Made by a program: the position numbers and the translations under genes. A stretch of 64,000 nt of DNA from Tetrahymena elliotti 4EA (lineage: Eukaryota > Ciliophora > Oligohymenophorea > Hymenostomatida > Tetrahymenidae), in the NCBI GenBank assembly GCA_000231825.2, contig JH720380.1, forward strand, positions 220,812 to 284,811, given 5' to 3'. Every line of letters begins with the position of its first letter. Positions within the stretch are counted from its first letter, which is position 1. Below the pieces are notes generated by a model. That model did no database searches and was not told the DNA's origin. It saw nothing but the letters and a program-made list of their open reading frames with translations. Of this stretch, positions 1 to 14,274 are shown piece after piece.

Positions 1-2971
1 GCTAACTGATTTTAATCTAAAAGTATATTTTTGAGCCTTTCAAATTCCATAAGTTTTTCAATGATTTTTAACAAATTAACTTCATTAAGCAGTGGATATT
101 CTATTTATTTTCTATTAGCTTGATTGTTATTTTCAAGAAAAGAAAAATATTTTAAATCTAAATCATGAATGGATAGTCTTTTCTTTGTGCTTTATTCATG
201 ATCTCTTTCGTTATCTTCCTCTACTTTTTCTAGTTTTTGAACTAGACTTTTACTATCAAGTTTTATTTTAGAATTCCTTTGTTAAGCTATGCATACACTA
301 TTCTATCCATTTAAATTGTTTATGTTATTATTTATGTTGATGTTAACATTGTTATTACAGTTATGAACAATGCAATTGCAATTATTAGAGTTTATATTAT
401 TGTTGAGAAAGCTATTTGGAATGTTATTAGAATCTGGCTAAACAGCATTCAAATTTATTATTGGTAATCTATTACTTAAAAAATTTGATCCATTATATTA
501 TTAGTAACTTATTTATGGAAACATATTAAATCCTTAATGTTAGACAGATTGTTTCTTTTTTAAACTAGAAGCTCCAAATAAACTTTGCTACTTACTTCTC
601 AGACTATGAAAACCTCCATTAGGATTACTCTAAAATTAATTTATAGATATATCATTCTCTACATCTTAATTATTAATTTCATCTTACACCTAAAAATCTT
701 TCTTTTGTATTTATTTTAAATCTATTTTGACCAAATTGCTAACACTATTTCTATTACTTGAGTTTGGCTGTTTTTCACTGATTAAAGGAGTAATATTATC
801 AGTATCATTTACGAACTCCAAATCTTTTCTCATTAGGCTGTGCTTATTAAGAGTACCTCCTCTAGATTCATAATTTTAAGGTGATAAGATTGTATTTGCT
901 CTTTCTGTTAGAGTGTTATTAAAATTATTATTTTGTAAAGCCCCATGACCACTTTAATCCAAAAGTTGAATCTAAGAATTTATATTTTAAAGGCTAGGGG
1001 ATGGAATCAAAATTGAGTTTCTTGCATTAGTAAAAGATTCTCTTGGTTATTATATTAAACCATTATTCATACCCTATTGCTGTTGCTTAGCTAAACTGTT
1101 GCTTGTTTTTCTATTTATTTATGTAATATTATGATAACTTTATAAATTAGATTTTTATTGCTGTAGTTATTATAATGTTGATTAATAATCATAAGTACTC
1201 TTTTTTTTCATATTATATCCTATCTCATGATTTGCAATTGAATACCTACTAGACCTACCAGGTTTAATAACATTTTATAACTCAAATCCCATATAATTAG
1301 GAATAAAATTGACATTATTTGTATAAAGAACTTCATGACTTTTGTTTTATTAATTATTCATATCAAATTAAAAAAAGTTATCAGTATTCATAGAGACAAC
1401 ATCTCTTTTTTCAATGTGGGAACCTTAGTTATCAATATTTAATTATCCTATCTCTTATCTTTTATCATAAATAGGAACCTAAAATTTATTTCCATCACTT
1501 TTCCTTATAGCTATTATATCCTTTGCTTTCTATTAATTAATTCCAAAAAACAAAAAAAATAAGAAAAAAAATCTTTCTAAAAATAAAATGAAAATTTGTT
1601 AGATTTTTATCAAATTTTTTGATAATAAACTCAAAATTGTTTGAAAATTGAAATCAAAAATTAAAAAAAAGAAGATGACAAAATTCCAATTTTTAAAAAG
1701 AAACTAATAATAAAATATTAAGAAATTTTAAGATTTACAGAAATAAGTTTAAGCAAAAGCTTGTATTCTATTTCTTTACTATCAAAGAGTTTATCATTGA
1801 CTTCTTTGGAAATAGTTTTTTCAGTGTTTAAACTACTAAGTTGGCTAAAGATAAAAAACAGAAGTAAAATCTAACTCACAACTATAGCTATGAAGTCAAT
1901 AATTGCATAATTCTAAACTCTATAAGATTCTAATATGCTTTAATCATAATCTATTCTAATACTTGCAATAGTTATATCTGTACTAGATAAATACCCATCG
2001 TATTCAATATTTTAATGACTATTTATCATATTCAACCAAGAATTGTTCTATTAATAATAAAGCAAAAAATTCTTGGACCTTTCTTATTGGCAACTTCTTA
2101 AAAAAAAATTTATATTCTATTTAGATTGTTTCTAAAGTTCATAATATTTCTTCTCAATCGTGGTACTAGTTTGGCTTCTATCCTTTTTTATTCAAATATT
2201 AAGATATATATATTCCTAAATTAAAAATTATCTTAATGTTAAATGCTATACGCTAAACCACTCATTAAAAATTACTGGCATTTAACTTTTAATGGAGTCG
2301 AATATTAATATATTTGATTAATATGAAAAAATACTTACATCTTTAGAAATAGCTATTCTAGGAAAATAAATTGTTAAGAAAGTTTCTTTCAACATATCAT
2401 CTATTTAATCAGGATGTTGACATGAGCTATCTTTAGTTGAACATAAAACAAAATCTATATGAATCTATTAGATTATATCATTTTAATTTATATCAACATT
2501 TGCAAGATCTGTACACATATAATTATTCAATTTTTGAAATTCTAAAAGAGCATCATCATCAATTTAAATATCATTACATTTAATCAAAGGAAGGGTTTAC
2601 TCTTCTAATAATCTTTATTTTATATCTGAATTAGCCTTTTCAACAATATATTTTGCCTGAATGTTGTAGTAAGAAATATCATTATAATTGATTGAGTTCT
2701 ACTTATCCTATAACCCAAAAGCTATTATATACTATTTAGTATGTTTCATATTCCCTATAATATTTTCTTTATCAACTAATTCTTCCATTTTAAGATAATA
2801 CTTAGACCCTAATTCTTAATGTTATAACCTAATTATTGTTTTAAAACAAATATATTATTTTTACAAAATATTTTTATAAACGAGTTCATAAAAAGGTTTA
2901 TTTTATAGATGGTGGTCAATTTTATGTATTTTTAAATTATAAACGATAAAATATTTCATGTTATTACCCAT
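1..2971 (-). CDS. Ciliate-type transmembrane protein with long Asn/Gln-rich C-terminal tail (partial)
   Basis: Three exons read in phase with TAA/TAG as Gln: about 2339-2971, 1739-2182 and 1-1529, which runs off the left edge. GTAAGTAT follows the first exon and GTAAATC the second. The N-terminal part looks extracytoplasmic and contains the run ICSTK-like 'FVLCSTKDSSCQHPDQIDDM'. The second exon holds one clear membrane helix (YAIIDFIAIVVSQILLLFFI) followed by a charged cytoplasmic stretch. The last exon gives about 510 residues rich in Asn, Gln and Ser, ending near the window edge in a helical 'LLKIIEKLMEFERLKNILLD'. This layout matches a large family of uncharacterised ciliate membrane proteins; I recall the family but no function. 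The ATG at 2971 is the first in frame, but the frame stays open upstream to about 3130, so an earlier exon is possible. The exact 3' splice site near 2182 is uncertain. Confidence 0.7.
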
Positions 2972-4533
2972 AAAAAATAGTGAAACAAGCAAAATAAAGG
3001 ACTAATATAAATGTTAAGCACATTCCTAATTGAGTTTAATATTTATTTTTCCCTTTCCACCAGAATCCAATATGCTATGAAAAGCAGTCTATCTTTGGAA
3101 AATAGACACACATAATTCTTTGAAAACTCATAATATCGCTTATATTCTTAATTGCAAGATGTCTCTATAATGAGAGATTTGAGTTTTCTTGAGTATTTGG
3201 TTTGTATTTATTTTTATCTTATTGATTGTTGTTAATAATTCTTTAATGTTATTTAAGTACTTTTTGAATGACTAATAGAATAAAAACAATGAATGAATTA
3301 ATGAGTTAATAATCATAAATTAATTACTTTGATTTTGTGCAATCATAAATCTCTTTCACTTTCTTGTACTATTTAAGTGCGTTTATTATTGGCAATTAGA
3401 TTTTTTATTTAGAAGATTGGTAAATCACATATATTTACTTTTAATTTAATTCATTTACTCAACTCACCAAATATTATTGTTTTTTCACTTTTTACCATTG
3501 TAATCACCAAATCTCTTCATGTTTTATCCATTATAATACCCATCACTTTATGTGTTCCCTCTTTTTTGTTTCAATTATAAAATCATATAAAATTGCTTTT
3601 TTGGCATTTCGAGATCTTAAAAAAAAACTAATTTTATTTTTCAAAAATACTGTTTTGTTTTTGATATTTTAATTTTAAAATACCCACAATCTATTCTTTT
3701 GGCTAGTATTTATAGAAATTAGTCATATTTTTACGTTTTTTAAAAAGAAATTAAACAAGTTAACTATTTTAATGAATTTCAAATTTATTAATGACTTAAA
3801 TCTTTATTTTTTAAGAAATTGTTTCAAGGCAATAGATGAATTAATTTTTATGATATATAACTCTGCTAAAATAATTTAATTCATTCAGTTAAAATCAACT
3901 ATATAAAAAGGTTATTTAGATTCATTTTAGTACTTAAACATTTTAGAATAAAAAAAATTATTTTTCAAAAATTTAAATAATTTATTAACAAGAAATTAGA
4001 ATCCATCTTCTAAAAATTATGAATATTCTGATTTATATTAAATATTTTAAAAAATTTAAAATCCATTTTTAATGAGATACTTTTAGCATTTAAAAAAATA
4101 AAATGTGAAGATTAAAAATTAATAATAAATGAAAATTAAATTATATAAGATTAGAATTATTTTGGTATTAAATGTATTTTAATTTAATTTTTTTTCAAAG
4201 GAATTCAAAGAAAAATTATTGATTATAGCAAAAAAGAAGATAGAAAAATGAAAAAAATAATTACTCCTACTTTGAACATTCTTTTTTTAATTGAATTTAA
4301 AGCTGTTATTATTGGATGAAATTTCATTTATTAAGATATCAAATTTACAAAATTTAATGCAAAGATAAGGGCAAAATTACAAAAGTAAAAGATAAATATC
4401 CATACAAACATAAATAGAATTAAGAGCAAATTAAATTGTATTTTAAATCACAAAAATAAATAACTAAAATCAGTATTTTTATCAAAATTCTGTTTTAATC
4501 ATTAAATTAATTAGCAAACTAGTAAAATTAAAA
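2972..4533. other. Divergent intergenic region
   Basis: Very AT-rich stretch between two divergently transcribed genes. It should hold both promoters. I see no gene, RNA or repeat in it; only the last 150 bases next to the left gene stay open in that gene's frame. Confidence 0.6.
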
Positions 4534-5473
4534 ATGAGTACTGAAATTAGAAAAATTGTCTCAACTGACATCCTTCCTGTCATTTACAAATACTTGAACC
4601 ATATTGGACTTGAATCTGTAGCTAAGAAACTTTAGAAAAAATCAGGATTAGACTTAGAAAATTCTGTAAACATTTTAACTTTTTCATGATTTTATTATTC
4701 TCATGTTCTAAAATCTTTTCAGAAAATCTAGTCATAAAATGCTTATTTAATATTAAAAAAATAGGATACTCCTTTAGTTGAAAAAAAATTATAGAAGATT
4801 GTTAAATTTTATGTAACCAACCATAAGCATATGATTTAAAAGTTTATTGCTAAAGAAGAAGAATCTGAAAATGAATCTGAATCTGATAGTGAAGTCAAAA
4901 CTAAGAAGGCTAAGAAGCAAGAAAAATTAAATAAAAAGAGAAAGAACCAAAAGAACGAAAGCTCAGATGATGAGGAAGAAAAGAATGATAGTGGTAATGA
5001 AACTCCTATTGTCAAGAAAACAAAAAAGAACAAAAAAGAAGAATCTGATGACGAAGAAGAAGAAAAGCCAGTTGTTAAAAAATAAATAATTCCAGAATTA
5101 TTGGAAGAAGAAGAAGTATAACCTGGCCAAAGAAAGTACTTCTAAAAATGTGATGATAGAATGTTAAAATACTTAAAACCTGAATAATAAGATTTTACCC
5201 ATGAGGTAAATATTCAAATAAATTTAAAAAACTTTCTTAAAAAAGAATTTATTTTTTTCATATTTTAGATTATTTAATAAAAATTATTTTAATTAGTCTA
5301 AATTAAGATTTGGTACAGCAGGTGATGCTTTTGGTGATATTGGTAATGATAAGCTTAAGGAAACTAAAGGAAAAGGATTTAGAAAGGCTAAGGATAAATT
5401 AAAAAATAAGAACTTCTGTGGAGGTGATGGTTAAATCAATGTTAACTAAATTAACTCTATTCCAATTTTGTGA
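4534..5473 (+). CDS. Nopp140/SRP40-like nucleolar phosphoprotein
   Basis: Three exons, 4534-4665, 4723-5205 and 5297-5473, all joined in phase 0, give 263 residues ending at TGA. Residues 6-30 form a LisH motif (LPVIYKYLNHIGLESVAKKL). The middle is a run of acidic Ser/Glu/Asp blocks alternating with Lys-rich blocks. The end is a clear SRP40 C-terminal domain: GQRKYFQKCDDR, then GDIGNDKLKETKGKGFRKAK, then an NxIxSI-type tail. This order (LisH, acidic/basic repeats, SRP40_C) is that of NOLC1/Nopp140, a chaperone of box C/D and H/ACA snoRNPs in the nucleolus and Cajal bodies. The protein is much shorter than the roughly 700-residue animal form because it has few repeats. The start sits in an AAAAATG context typical of ciliates. 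Introns are 57 and 91 nt. Confidence 0.9.
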
Positions 5474-7878
5474 TTATAAATTTAAATAACTTTAATATTT
5501 CAAAAATTGTTTTATTCTTTCATATTATAAATATTAGGTCTATTTGATTAAAAATGTAATTCAATAATATATTACCTCATTTGCTTTCAGAATTTATTTT
5601 TTATCATCAAATTATCAACAGTTTTTAAATTTAGACAAATTTTAGTTTTTTAACATGAATCTTTAACTTCAATATTAATTTTGAATGTAAATCATTAAAT
5701 TTCTTCCAATCTACCTTTTTTTCTCTCAAAAATAAAGTTATATCAACTTATTTTTTGAAAATATGAAATATCTAAGGAAATAAATGTTGATAAAAAAGAA
5801 AAATAGAATATTACTGAAGTTTTTTTATTTTTGCAAAAAAAATAAATTTAAGTAATTTTTTGGAATAAATATTTATTTAGAATTGAAATTTAGTGAAATT
5901 TTCAATTAATATGTTAGAATAATTAAGTTAAAGGATATATTTAAAAGTTAAATATTATTGAGACAGTAAGATCTGAAATACTATTTTCTAAATTGCAATC
6001 AATTTAGATTTTTATTAATTTTTAGTGTTGATGCAAATAATATTTAATTTAAGAAATCTAAAATATACCAATCTTTAAATAAACTAAAAGATACAAATAT
6101 CCTAATCAAATAATAAATAAATGTTGATATTTGCTTATTTTTAACTATAGATTTATATAAAAGAATAAAAAAGCTAAATTTGAGCTTAACTTTAAGCCCA
6201 AAAATTTTTCTTATTAGAAATTAGCTATTCTAGCCAAAAACTAAAATTTAAAAACCAAAAATATAAAAGAGAAAAGAAAATTCATAAATACATTTGTTAA
6301 TTTGGGAGTTAAATAAAAAGAAAAATTTTCTAATTATCATAAAATATTTTTTATTTTTGAATCATTTTGCTATTCTTAAAAAAAATTTATCTGAAATATT
6401 TGGATTTTAAGTTTGAAATTAAATTTAAAAAATCTAAATTTATAAAAGAAATTAAAGACTTTTTTTAACTAGTTTTTCATAGGAAATAGCTTACACTATC
6501 ATAACTTTTATAGCTTTCTTAAAATTTGTAATTTCATTGAAAATATATTTATTTAAATTAACATTAGACTGAATAGTAGAGTTTTAATAAATAATTACCA
6601 AGATTAGTTGTTTAAAAATGTGTTTCTTACTTTAAATTGTTCTTAGTTATAATATTTTTAAAACTTTCTTTTTCTGTATTTACCTATGAATTTTTCTATT
6701 TTTGCTGAAGGTTTTAATTATTCACTCAATAATTTCTTATTAAGTAATTTGATATCGAAATTTTCGATTCTTTTAACAGTTTTAACAGAAAATCAATTAA
6801 TCAATCTTTAAAAAAATTTAAATGAGTGTTTCAGTTAAACTAATTGTAAGACAGTTTATTAAAATCTACTCATGTCCAAGGTTAGGTAAGACGTTTTTGA
6901 TTCATTTGAAGCAGGATAATTTATTTTTGATATATTTTTTATTTGTAATTTTCGAGTGAATATTTAGATTCATTTTCTTGAATATTGTTAGAGATTTCAA
7001 GTTACTTTTTAAATCTAAAACTAAATATAAACCTATGAAGGAAAAATATGATAAAATCTAAAATTAGCATAGCTCACCTCTGAAACATCTGAAAGATTTT
7101 TTACTTAACTTAGTTAAGTGCTATTAAATTGCATATTTAAATTAGATTTTGAATTTCAAATGATTTTTAAATAGAGGGATTGAATAATATCAAATATTAT
7201 TAAATCCCGTCATTTTCTTGAAAATGAGTAAGATATATTTACGATATTCTTAAGTAATTAAGTGGAAATGCATAGATATCATACATAACATGAATTATGT
7301 CGTTATTAATTTAAATAAACTATTAAACAAAATGACAAATAGCGTCAGAATATGTTTCACTGTTAATAAAATTCTAAATAATTTGGTATGTATTTTATTT
7401 TTGTTTTATATTTAGTTCTTACTCAAAATTAAAATTAATTTTAACCTTGTTACCTTAGTTATCAACCTAACTCTTTTAAAAAAAGTGTTAGTACCAACTA
7501 TTTATTCATTAATTCAAGTGTTTAAATTTCTAGAAGTTAGTTATGAAAAGCAGATTATTTTTAAATTTCTGTTGCTTTTCTATTACATTGCTGAGGATTT
7601 ATTTAATATGTTTTTGTTTGTAAACTTTTTCTGCAGAGTTCTTTATTTTGATAAGTCCCTATTTAGTTTAAAATACTATCACAGTAAATTAGAAGTAGAA
7701 AAAATATTTGAGTTTATGTTTATTTTTTACAATTTATTTAAAGAGTGGATTCACCCTCAAGGGGAACAGTAAAAAAAATCAGCTTGAAATATATTCAAAA
7801 ATAGTTTATTTTAGTTTTTCAAAAAACAATTAATTACAACTATTTTTCTAAAATAACCTCTTAATTTAATTAGTAAAT
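5474..7878. other. Long AT-rich intergenic region
   Basis: About 2.4 kb with no convincing gene. A hydrophobic open stretch at 7485-7772 has no ATG at its start, is built of Phe/Leu/Tyr codons expected from T-rich DNA, and shows no splice partners. Confidence 0.5.
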
Positions 7879-8073
7879 ATGAAATTTGATTATTTTCTCC
7901 TATTAACATTGGTATTAACAGATTTAGCAAATTTAATGTAGACTTAAACTTCCTTCAAGGTTAAAGATTAATCAAGCTAAATAAATCTTCATAATTTTTA
8001 AGTTAAAAGGGCTTTTAAGATATAGACAAACAATATGAGTATTTTAAATAGATTCAAAAATGGCAAATATTGA
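7879..8073 (+). CDS. Possible small secreted protein
   Basis: A 64-residue reading frame ending at TGA. It starts with a hydrophobic leader (MKFDYFLLLTLVLTDLANLM) that looks like a signal peptide, followed by a Gln/Asn/Lys-rich stretch without cysteines. The ATG is in an AAATATG context. No homologue is recognised. The frame continues open beyond the TGA to about 8390, so this may instead be the first exon of a longer gene or simply chance in AT-rich DNA. Confidence 0.25.
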
Positions 8074-8614
8074 CAATTTTAAAAAGTGGTTATTTTGATT
8101 AAAGTCTTTTGTGAAATTTGTTTAGTAACATGCAAAAGCTTTGGATGGCTAAAATAAAATATGAAATATTTATAGATTAAGATAAACTATATTATATGCA
8201 TGTATTTTATTAAATGGTCAGCTCATAAGCGAATGGATAGACCAATTAAAAAAAATAAGACAAGGAAAGAATATGTTCGTTCCCCTCCTAAAAAATGCAT
8301 GCAAATATCAGGAAAAAAAAGCTTGATTTCGTTTGTTATTTAATAATTGGGAATTTAATTAAAATCAAAAGGGACCTTATGTTGCTAATGATGAATTGAT
8401 AATTCTAAAAGAGTAATCAGAAAAAAAAGTTTGCTATTCAGAGAATAATTGCAAAAACTAACTAAGATCTATGAGTGACTACTTATTTCCCATCTAATTG
8501 AAATCTGAAATAATGATAAAAAGCAATAATTAAAAAAAATTCTTTTAAGAATTAATAATTGAAATCAAAAAAGAAAAATAAGATTAACACTTATCATATT
8601 TTAATTATTTTATT

Positions 8615-11539
8615 ATGGGGAGCACTCAATCTTCTTCAGACACTGATGCGAATCCTAGAGAAATCAGGAGAAGAACAAGCAGATTGGAACGAAATAAATC
8701 GTTTTCTCATCAGAGCGATCGCAACAAAACAGTTATAAACGATGTAAAATGAAATTCAATTTTATATTTGATGCAATTTTTTAATGCAAGTATGTATTCT
8801 TTATCTATTAATTAATAATTATAGATAAATAGATTTTGATTTTTTTTAATTTTTGATACAATATCTACTTGAATTTGCAGATCAAGATTGAAAGGAAAAA
8901 CTGTTTATATTTTTTTAATTTCCTTAGACTCGCTTCTCAAAATATATACAAGAATAAGAAGCATTAAAAAATAATAATCCACACATAAATGCTATCATGT
9001 AATATTTTGGAATAAAAGTCTATTTTAAAATTAAGGATCTATGTAGCATTTACATTTTCAAATAAATTTATTTTCCAAAAAGAAGAGAGACCTTTCAATA
9101 TTTAAAAAAAAGTTCTTTTTTGAATATTTTTATTTACCCAGTTAGTTAGTTCTTTCTTTATACAACTGATATAATATTTGAGATTAGACATACTTTATTT
9201 AATATTACAGTTGAGATTATGTAACTAAAGGAAGAATGAAATAAAAAATTTTGAAAATTAAGTAAAAATTCTTCAATATCTTCCACTCCTTTTTCACAGT
9301 TCGTTTTAATTCAAGTGGATAAATAGTATTTTAAAAACAAACATATTCGCATTAATTTATACTTAAAAATTGTCAATACTCATATAACTAACTTTATTTT
9401 ACTGTAAAATTAGTTGATTGTAAAAGATATACTAGCCAGCATCTAAAGACTTATAAATCAACAACCTATAAGCTTAAATTACATTCTTCAAGATATTGAG
9501 AGTAAGCTTAATGAAGCATCTATAGGAATAATTCTTGTCACTCTTTTGACCAAGCAAGGACTTAAAAACTTTTCATGTAAAATATTTTAAATTTTACCAG
9601 TATTAATTGTTTATAATGTTAAATATTAAGAGATATATTTGTATAATAAATTTAAATATTCTACTTTTCTTTCTAAATATTAACTCTTTTTTAAAAAACA
9701 GCTGATCCTCTTTTGGACACTAATAGTCAAAATGAATCAATTGTTTAGGACGTCATTTAATAAACTATGATTGATCTATTTCTTATTCCTTTCTATTCTA
9801 GCTTTGAAACCAAATCATCAAATTTAAGATACCTTGACTCTCAAGATGCTAAGCAACTTCTTTTTGAATAATTAAAGAATGACGTTTAAAATTTCAATAA
9901 CTTTTGCCTTGAATTCTTCTCTATCATAATAAAAAAAATAAATCTGAAAATAAACAAAGAACTAATTAAATATATTATTCAAGAAACTATTTTCAGACCA
10001 AGCTCAATAGATGACATAAAAACAAAGCAAAAAGCTAAACAATTTATCAACTAATACTATCAGAGTTATGAACTTTACTACTCTTTCTAAGAATAACAAT
10101 TTGAGGTATTTATTTTATTTTGTTTAGAATATAATTTTGATTAAATTTTGTAAGAAAGAGGTCTTAGTACTACTTTTTTAAAATGCAAAATCATGCATAA
10201 AAACATCAGTAAAAATTGATGATTAATTAATTCAGTATTTTAATCTAGATCCTTCGAAACCAGCTATTTACCTAAAAATATTATTAAATATTATTTTCCC
10301 ATAGAAAATAAATAAGTATTGTGTGGAATAAAATTAATCATATCCTCAAAATTAAATTTATTTTAGTCTCCACTAAAACTAAAATAAATCTTCATCCCAT
10401 AAAACACATAAATAGATTATTTAATATTTTATTTGTCATAAACACCAAAAACATACAAAAAGAAATAATAGTAATATTATGAGAAAAGCCTTAGCTTCAT
10501 TCATTATTAGATGTTATCTCTTATTTAAATTTAAATTTCTTAATAAAAATAAATAAAACAAACAAGCAAATAAACTTAAATTTTCCCTTACTTCGTTTTA
10601 ATTTAATTTTTCTATCATTGAATATTTTTTTCTATTTTATTCTATCTAATAATTAAAAGTCTTTTAAACTCAAATCAAATTTTTTCCCAAACAACCTTAC
10701 TATCATTTTTTAAAGTTACTTCTTTAAATATTAACAAATTCCAACAAAAATGAATTAAAATGCTGATTCCCTTCTTTTTAATTAAATCCTTCTGATACCA
10801 TGAATTTAAATTTATGAGAGATTATATTTTCTGAAGTACTAAGAACCAACCAAAATTTAAACCTTACAAAAAATATCCAAATAATTAATTTATGCTTTTA
10901 TATTAATCCTTCTTTTAAATATTATAGAACTTTCTTCCTATCCTTGAGATTACTGAAACATCAGAAATTCAAAGCATTAAATAAAATTTGATTTAAAATA
11001 AATAATTGTCAGAATGTGAAAAGAAGATGAAAAAAATATTTTAAAAGCCTTAAAGTAGCAATTTTATGTCAATCTCTGAATAAATCTACATGATGACTGA
11101 ACAATTTAATAATTAAATCTACTAAATGAATAAAAATATGTTTCGTGATGGTGCCGATTCTAGATAAGTCTTAAACATTAACTTTATTACTTTATTTTAC
11201 ACTCCTGGCTTTTATACAAGTATTGTATTTATTTAAGATAATTTTGAAAATCTACTATAACCCCTTTAAAGACATTTAATTACTACTCTCTGTATATCAT
11301 TTGAGCATCTCCTTTATTACATTCGTGAGTAAGCTGAAGGTAATTAGATGAATATGTAAACTTAAGCTTCTTTGGGAGAAATGAATTAATGTTAATCCAT
11401 ATATATTAATAAACAATACACCATTTCTTGAAGTGAAACATAAGCTCGTTTTGGAGTATATCATCTAAAATCTTATGAAAAAGTTGAAAAATATGAGGAA
11501 AAATACTATGCCTCTATTATCTCAACTATCTTTTAATGA
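8615..11539 (+). CDS. Unrecognised multi-exon protein with N-myristoylation-type start
   Basis: The start MGSTQSSSDTDANPREIRRR fits the MGxxxS/T myristoylation consensus. Exons supported by frame and splice sites: 8615-8743; 8928-8998 (uncertain); 9414-9576; 9702-10105; one starting at 10367; one starting near 10835 and running to about 11350; and a last one ending at TGA 11537-11539. The 9414, 9702 and 10367 exons join in phase. The first two joins and the stretch from 10550 to 10830 are not resolved, and an extra small exon may exist. The product is helical and Gln-rich, with segments such as LRYLDSQDAKQLLFEQLKND and FYTPGFYTSIVFIQDNFENL. I do not recognise a family. The C-terminus depends on an intron from about 11355 to 11433; without it the frame meets TGA at 11428. 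Confidence 0.55.
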
Positions 11540-12969
11540 TAAAATAAAATCCTAGCTACACCCGAAAATCAAAAAGAGTATTGATACAAAAAAAAATAAC
11601 AACAAACAACAATTAATTAATTTACTTAACCATTTAATAAAATCTTCAATATTTAAACAGGATATACTATATAATAAAAATAACCTCACCTTTCTTTATA
11701 TAATCAAAGTCTCAATCTTATAATAATAAATAAATTAAATAGACTTAATTAATATCTAAACCCTACTTAAATTAATGATGACATAGCTTCACATATACTT
11801 ATTCTAACATTATACTACTAAGGATAATGAAACAATAGAAATAGCAACCAAACAGTATTTCAAAATATTAAAAATGTTGATTCTAAAAGTCTCTTAATTT
11901 ATTTAATTGTAAATATTCAATAACTAAATTCTAATGGATAACTTTATATTAAATTACTAATTTAAAATTTACAAAATCTAGTACATTATATTTTGTTTCT
12001 CGTATTTTATACTTTATAAATTTAAAAAACTCAAAAACAAACACATTCTTAACAACTTCAAAATTCTCAACTAAAAACTTTACAAACATTAAAAATTTCT
12101 TTAAAGATAATCATTTTCACTAAAAGGTGAACATTGAGAATCAATGAATTTGACTACTAACTAATAATATTCTTGATAAATTTGATGAAATATTAAGCAT
12201 ACAAGAATTAATTTAAAATATATTTTAATAAAATATTTCAACAACTAATTATTTATTTTTTTTATTTTAATTACAATTAATAAAGATATAATTTGAAGTT
12301 ATTTCATTCCTTTTCTTTAAAACAATAAAGAAACTAAATTTTTATCATTTGAATTTGTCATGATAAATATAATCAATTTCAAAAAACTATAGACATAAAT
12401 GATAATTTTGAGAATTGTATTATTATTAAATAATTCATTAATAATTAATTCCATTCAATTTATAAACTAGATCCAGCTTTAAAAAGGTGTCTTTCTTTTT
12501 AATAATTATACAGTTTGCTTTACAAAGAGAAGAGTTCAACAAAAATTGTTTTTTGATGTGTTCAATATTTTTGTTTTTTGAATATTTAGAAAACAAAAAA
12601 TAAATGTTTAAAGAAAGTTTTTTTTTGTAATTTTTTGGTTTGAAATAAAAATAGGTAGTATGATTTTTGGCTGTAGATAGGGAGAGATAAAAATGGTTTT
12701 AAAACTTAATTAATTAACTATCGAATTTCTGAAAATGAATAAGATTTGAATAAAATTAGAAACAGGTAGATGGAAAATCGCCTAATATTCTTCATTATAA
12801 GGTTGTTTACTATTTATTGAATGATGATTGCTTATAAGAGTAGTTTAAATTAATAAATAGAAAATAAAAGGGAGAAATCATTAGTTAATTAATTAAAAAA
12901 TATATAATAAAAAAATTATTACAATATATTAAGTAAGAAAATATTAATAAAGAAATAAAATTATCTGAA
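11540..12969. other. Intergenic region with a G-poor stretch
   Basis: AT-rich. From 11540 to 12137 the + strand has very few G residues, so one frame stays open for over 230 codons by lack of TGA. I read this as 3' flank of the upstream gene and not as coding. The rest is the promoter side of UBC13. Confidence 0.45.

Positions 12970-14274
<1,305 letters not shown>

Noticed and set aside
7485..7772. A 95-codon hydrophobic frame on the + strand.
   Set aside because: It starts at GTG, has no splice partners, and its Phe/Leu/Tyr content is what T-rich DNA gives by chance.
11436..12137. A 234-codon open frame on the + strand.
   Set aside because: The stretch has few G residues, and an alternative frame gives a more natural C-terminus for the upstream gene ending at 11539.
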